Positions 5,903 through 7,308 of a stretch of DNA of 7,308 bases are shown here, piece after piece. The stretch is from JBFELO01 sp041552055. GTDB lineage: Bacteria; Acidobacteriota; Thermoanaerobaculia; Thermoanaerobaculales; Sulfomarinibacteraceae. The notes beneath the pieces were generated by a model that did no database searches, had not been told where the DNA came from, and was given only the letters and a program-made list of their open reading frames with translations. The position numbers and the translations under genes are program-made. Position 1 is the first letter of the stretch. Each line of letters opens with the position of its first letter. Location: positions 1-7,308 of the forward strand of contig JBFELO010000201.1 of NCBI GenBank assembly GCA_041552055.1, written 5' to 3'.

Positions 5903-6052
5903 AACCACAGAGACACAGAGACGCGGAGGATTTCCGTTGAGTATTCAGGACCGCGAGCAGTATGGAACCCCGAGAACCATGGCCATTACTGCGTCCTCGG
6001 CGACGACGTCACCGAGCGCCACTTAAGCTGTATCCTCTGTGTCTCTGTGGTT
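5903..6052. mobile_element. 150-bp element with perfect 18-bp terminal inverted repeats (MITE-like)
   Basis: AACCACAGAGACACAGAG (5903-5920) recurs as a perfect inverted copy at 6035-6052, and both copies are followed inward by GGAT, with an extra 8-bp unit (ACGCGGAG) in the left arm. Each arm is itself made of CACAGAGA-like octamers. The interior is 114 bp and encodes no transposase. No clear target-site duplication flanks it. It fills most of the fabD-fabG gap and begins 4 bp after the fabD stop. From general knowledge, CACAGAGACACAGAG-type repeats recur between genes in many environmental bacterial genomes, often near GxxExxY-family genes; no such gene is here. The inverted repeat is certain; calling it mobile is inference. 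A bidirectional hairpin is the alternative. Confidence 0.6.
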
Positions 6053-6056
6053 CTAC

Positions 6057-7019
6057 TCAGGCGCCGAGCGCTTCGATGGTCATCTCGATGGACTCGACGG
6101 TCCCGGCCTGGTAACAGGTGGCTTCACGGTCGATGCGTCGCACCAGGCCGCTCAGCACGTTTCCGGTGTCGACCTCGATGAAGGTATCGAAACCGTCTGC
6201 ACGCATTCGCTGGATGGTCTCCGACCAGCGCACCGGCGCGTCCACCTGGCGGATCAGACCGTCCCGGACCTCCCGAGCGGCATCCACCGGCGCGGCATCC
6301 ACGTTGCGGTACAGCGGCACGAGGAGGTCACGAAACCTCAACTGCTCGAGCACGGGGGTCAGGCCCTGGCGAGCTGGTGCCATCAGGGGCGAGTGGAACG
6401 GCGCCGACACCGGCAGCGGCACCGCCCGCCGAGCTCCGCGTGCCTTGCACGCCTCGATCGCCCGCTCCACCGCACCGGCAGCGCCGGCGATCACCACTTG
6501 GCCGGGTGAGTTGAAGTTCGCGGCCACGACTTCGCCGTCAGCACTCGCGGACGCCTCGGCACACACCGCCACCACCTGGTCATCCTCGAGTCCGAGCACC
6601 GCGGCCATGGCGCCCTCGCCCACCGGCACCGCGGCCTGCATGAGGCGGCCGCGTACGCGCACGGTGCGCACGGCGTCTGCGAACTCGAGCCCGCCCGCAG
6701 CGACGATTGCCGAATACTCTCCCAGCGAGTGACCGGCCACCCCGTCCACGTTAATGCCCTGGTCCGCCACCACCCGCCACGCGGCCAGTGCGTGCGCGAG
6801 CAGAGCCGGTTGCGTGTTCTCGGTGAGCCGGAGCTGTTCCTCGGGCCCATGCCAGCAGAGCTCGGAGAGTGGGATGCCGAGCGCCTCGTCGGCAGTCGCG
6901 AAGACCTCCGCCGCCTCCGGCCACCGCTCGGCGAGATCGGCTCCCATGCCCACCGCCTGGCTCCCCTGTCCCGGGAACAGCGCCGCGATCTTCGCGGTCC
7001 GCGCCACGCCGTCGATCAT
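6057..7019 (-). CDS. fabD: Malonyl-CoA:ACP transacylase FabD
   Basis: FabD moves malonyl groups from CoA to acyl carrier protein, supplying the extender unit for type II fatty-acid synthesis in the cytoplasm. The 320-aa protein shows the acyltransferase pattern in order: FPGQGSQ (15-21), the nucleophile elbow GHSLGE (96-101, Ser98), the substrate-carboxylate Arg in RVRGRLMQ (probably Arg123), GAMAAVLGL (136-144), NFNSPGQVVIAG (168-179), PVSAPFHSPLM (203-213, catalytic His209) and Gln258. The usual EVGPG near the C-terminus reads EVDTG (282-286), a modest deviation. ATG 7019 is chosen because the family N-terminus starts there, it lies 2 bp after the plsX stop, and GGAG precedes it; a longer in-frame extension would only shadow plsX. 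Tight spacing to plsX indicates co-transcription. Confidence 0.96.
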   Translation of the reverse strand: MIDGVARTAKIAALFPGQGSQAVGMGADLAERWPEAAEVFATADEALGIPLSELCWHGPEEQLRLTENTQPALLAHALAAWRVVADQGINVDGVAGHSLGEYSAIVAAGGLEFADAVRTVRVRGRLMQAAVPVGEGAMAAVLGLEDDQVVAVCAEASASADGEVVAANFNSPGQVVIAGAAGAVERAIEACKARGARRAVPLPVSAPFHSPLMAPARQGLTPVLEQLRFRDLLVPLYRNVDAAPVDAAREVRDGLIRQVDAPVRWSETIQRMRADGFDTFIEVDTGNVLSGLVRRIDREATCYQAGTVESIEMTIEALGA

Positions 7020-7021
7020 CG

Positions 7022-7308
7022 TTATCGGTTCTCCGTCGCGATGGGGCTCTCGACCACCTCGAGAATCTTGTCGCCAATCCGCCGTATGACTCCGCTCGAC
7101 GCGTACGAGTGGGCGAAGCGAATGGCGTTGCGCAACGCCTTGGCGTTGGATCGGCCGTGCCCGATCAGGCACGCTCCGTTGACCCCGAGCAGGGGTGCGC
7201 CACCGTACTCCGTGTAGTCGACCTTGCGCTTGAGGTTGAGGAACGCGCCCTTGGCCATCAGCAGACCCGCGCCGTACATCGGAGACTGGCGCGCCTCCTC
7301 ACGCAACA
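7022..7308 (-). CDS. plsX: Phosphate acyltransferase PlsX, C-terminal 94 residues
   Basis: PlsX makes acyl-phosphate from acyl-ACP, the acyl donor for PlsY in the first step of phospholipid synthesis, acting at the inner face of the membrane. Only the C-terminus is in the window; the frame is open to the right edge, so the N-terminus is missing because of the window and not because of mutation. The diagnostic block DYTEYGGAPLLGVNGACLIG, followed by HGRSNAKALRNAIR, matches the conserved PlsX C-terminal region. The stop (TAA, 7022-7024) lies 2 bp before the fabD start. plsX-fabD-fabG is a common bacterial order that ties fatty-acid production to phospholipid assembly. Confidence 0.94.
   Translation of the reverse strand, partial: LREEARQSPMYGAGLLMAKGAFLNLKRKVDYTEYGGAPLLGVNGACLIGHGRSNAKALRNAIRFAHSYASSGVIRRIGDKILEVVESPIATENR

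Noticed and set aside
4917..6026. A 369-codon + strand frame across the repeat island and fabG
   Set aside because: It is antisense to fabG, His/Asp/Gly-rich as expected for a shadow, and its ends are repeat DNA. fabG has a full set of motifs and a strong ribosome-binding site.
1..7308. A defence, toxin-antitoxin, secondary-metabolite or phage system
   Set aside because: Every confidently recognised gene belongs to core metabolism, transcription or a general membrane/sensor family. No nuclease, integrase, transposase or toxin-like gene is visible on either strand.

Overview
The window is a high-GC (by eye roughly 65%), gene-dense bacterial chromosome segment, mostly housekeeping. GC-rich third codon positions, a Rho factor with an Arg-rich low-complexity N-terminus, and menaquinone made by the futalosine route all fit a high-GC actinobacterium-like organism, perhaps an Acidimicrobiia relative. 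The lineage is inference; no rRNA or other marker is present.

Left block, + strand (1-3373): the CoaB half of a CoaBC coenzyme A biosynthesis protein (cut by the left edge), a 252-bp gap with one hairpin, transcription termination factor Rho, and 46 bp later the radical-SAM aminofutalosine synthase MqnE. The last 55 bp of mqnE overlap the end of a gene on the opposite strand.

Middle block, - strand (3319-4229): a two-CBS-domain protein and a CvpA-family membrane protein, joined by an ATGA stop/start overlap and so probably translationally coupled. A 43-bp gap separates them from a divergent small + strand gene (4273-4581, 102 aa) of unknown function.

Repeat-rich gap (4582-5114): about 530 bp with no convincing gene, lying between convergent genes. 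It holds a (CGTTCC)n tract, a chain of small GC-rich hairpins (two with perfect GNRA-type loops), and a long imperfect inverted repeat built of GATAGC/GATACC hexamers.

Right block, - strand (5115-7308): plsX (cut by the right edge), fabD and fabG, the standard type II fatty-acid/phospholipid gene order read right to left. Between fabD and fabG lies a 150-bp element bounded by perfect 18-bp inverted repeats of the ACCACAGAGACACAGAG type, which looks like a small non-autonomous repeat inserted in the operon. acpP, often next after fabG, is not in the window.

I see no new multi-gene system. The parts least explained by ordinary annotation are the repeat island, the element inside the fab operon, the convergent mqnE/cvpA overlap, the short Rho N-terminus and the orphan 102-aa protein.
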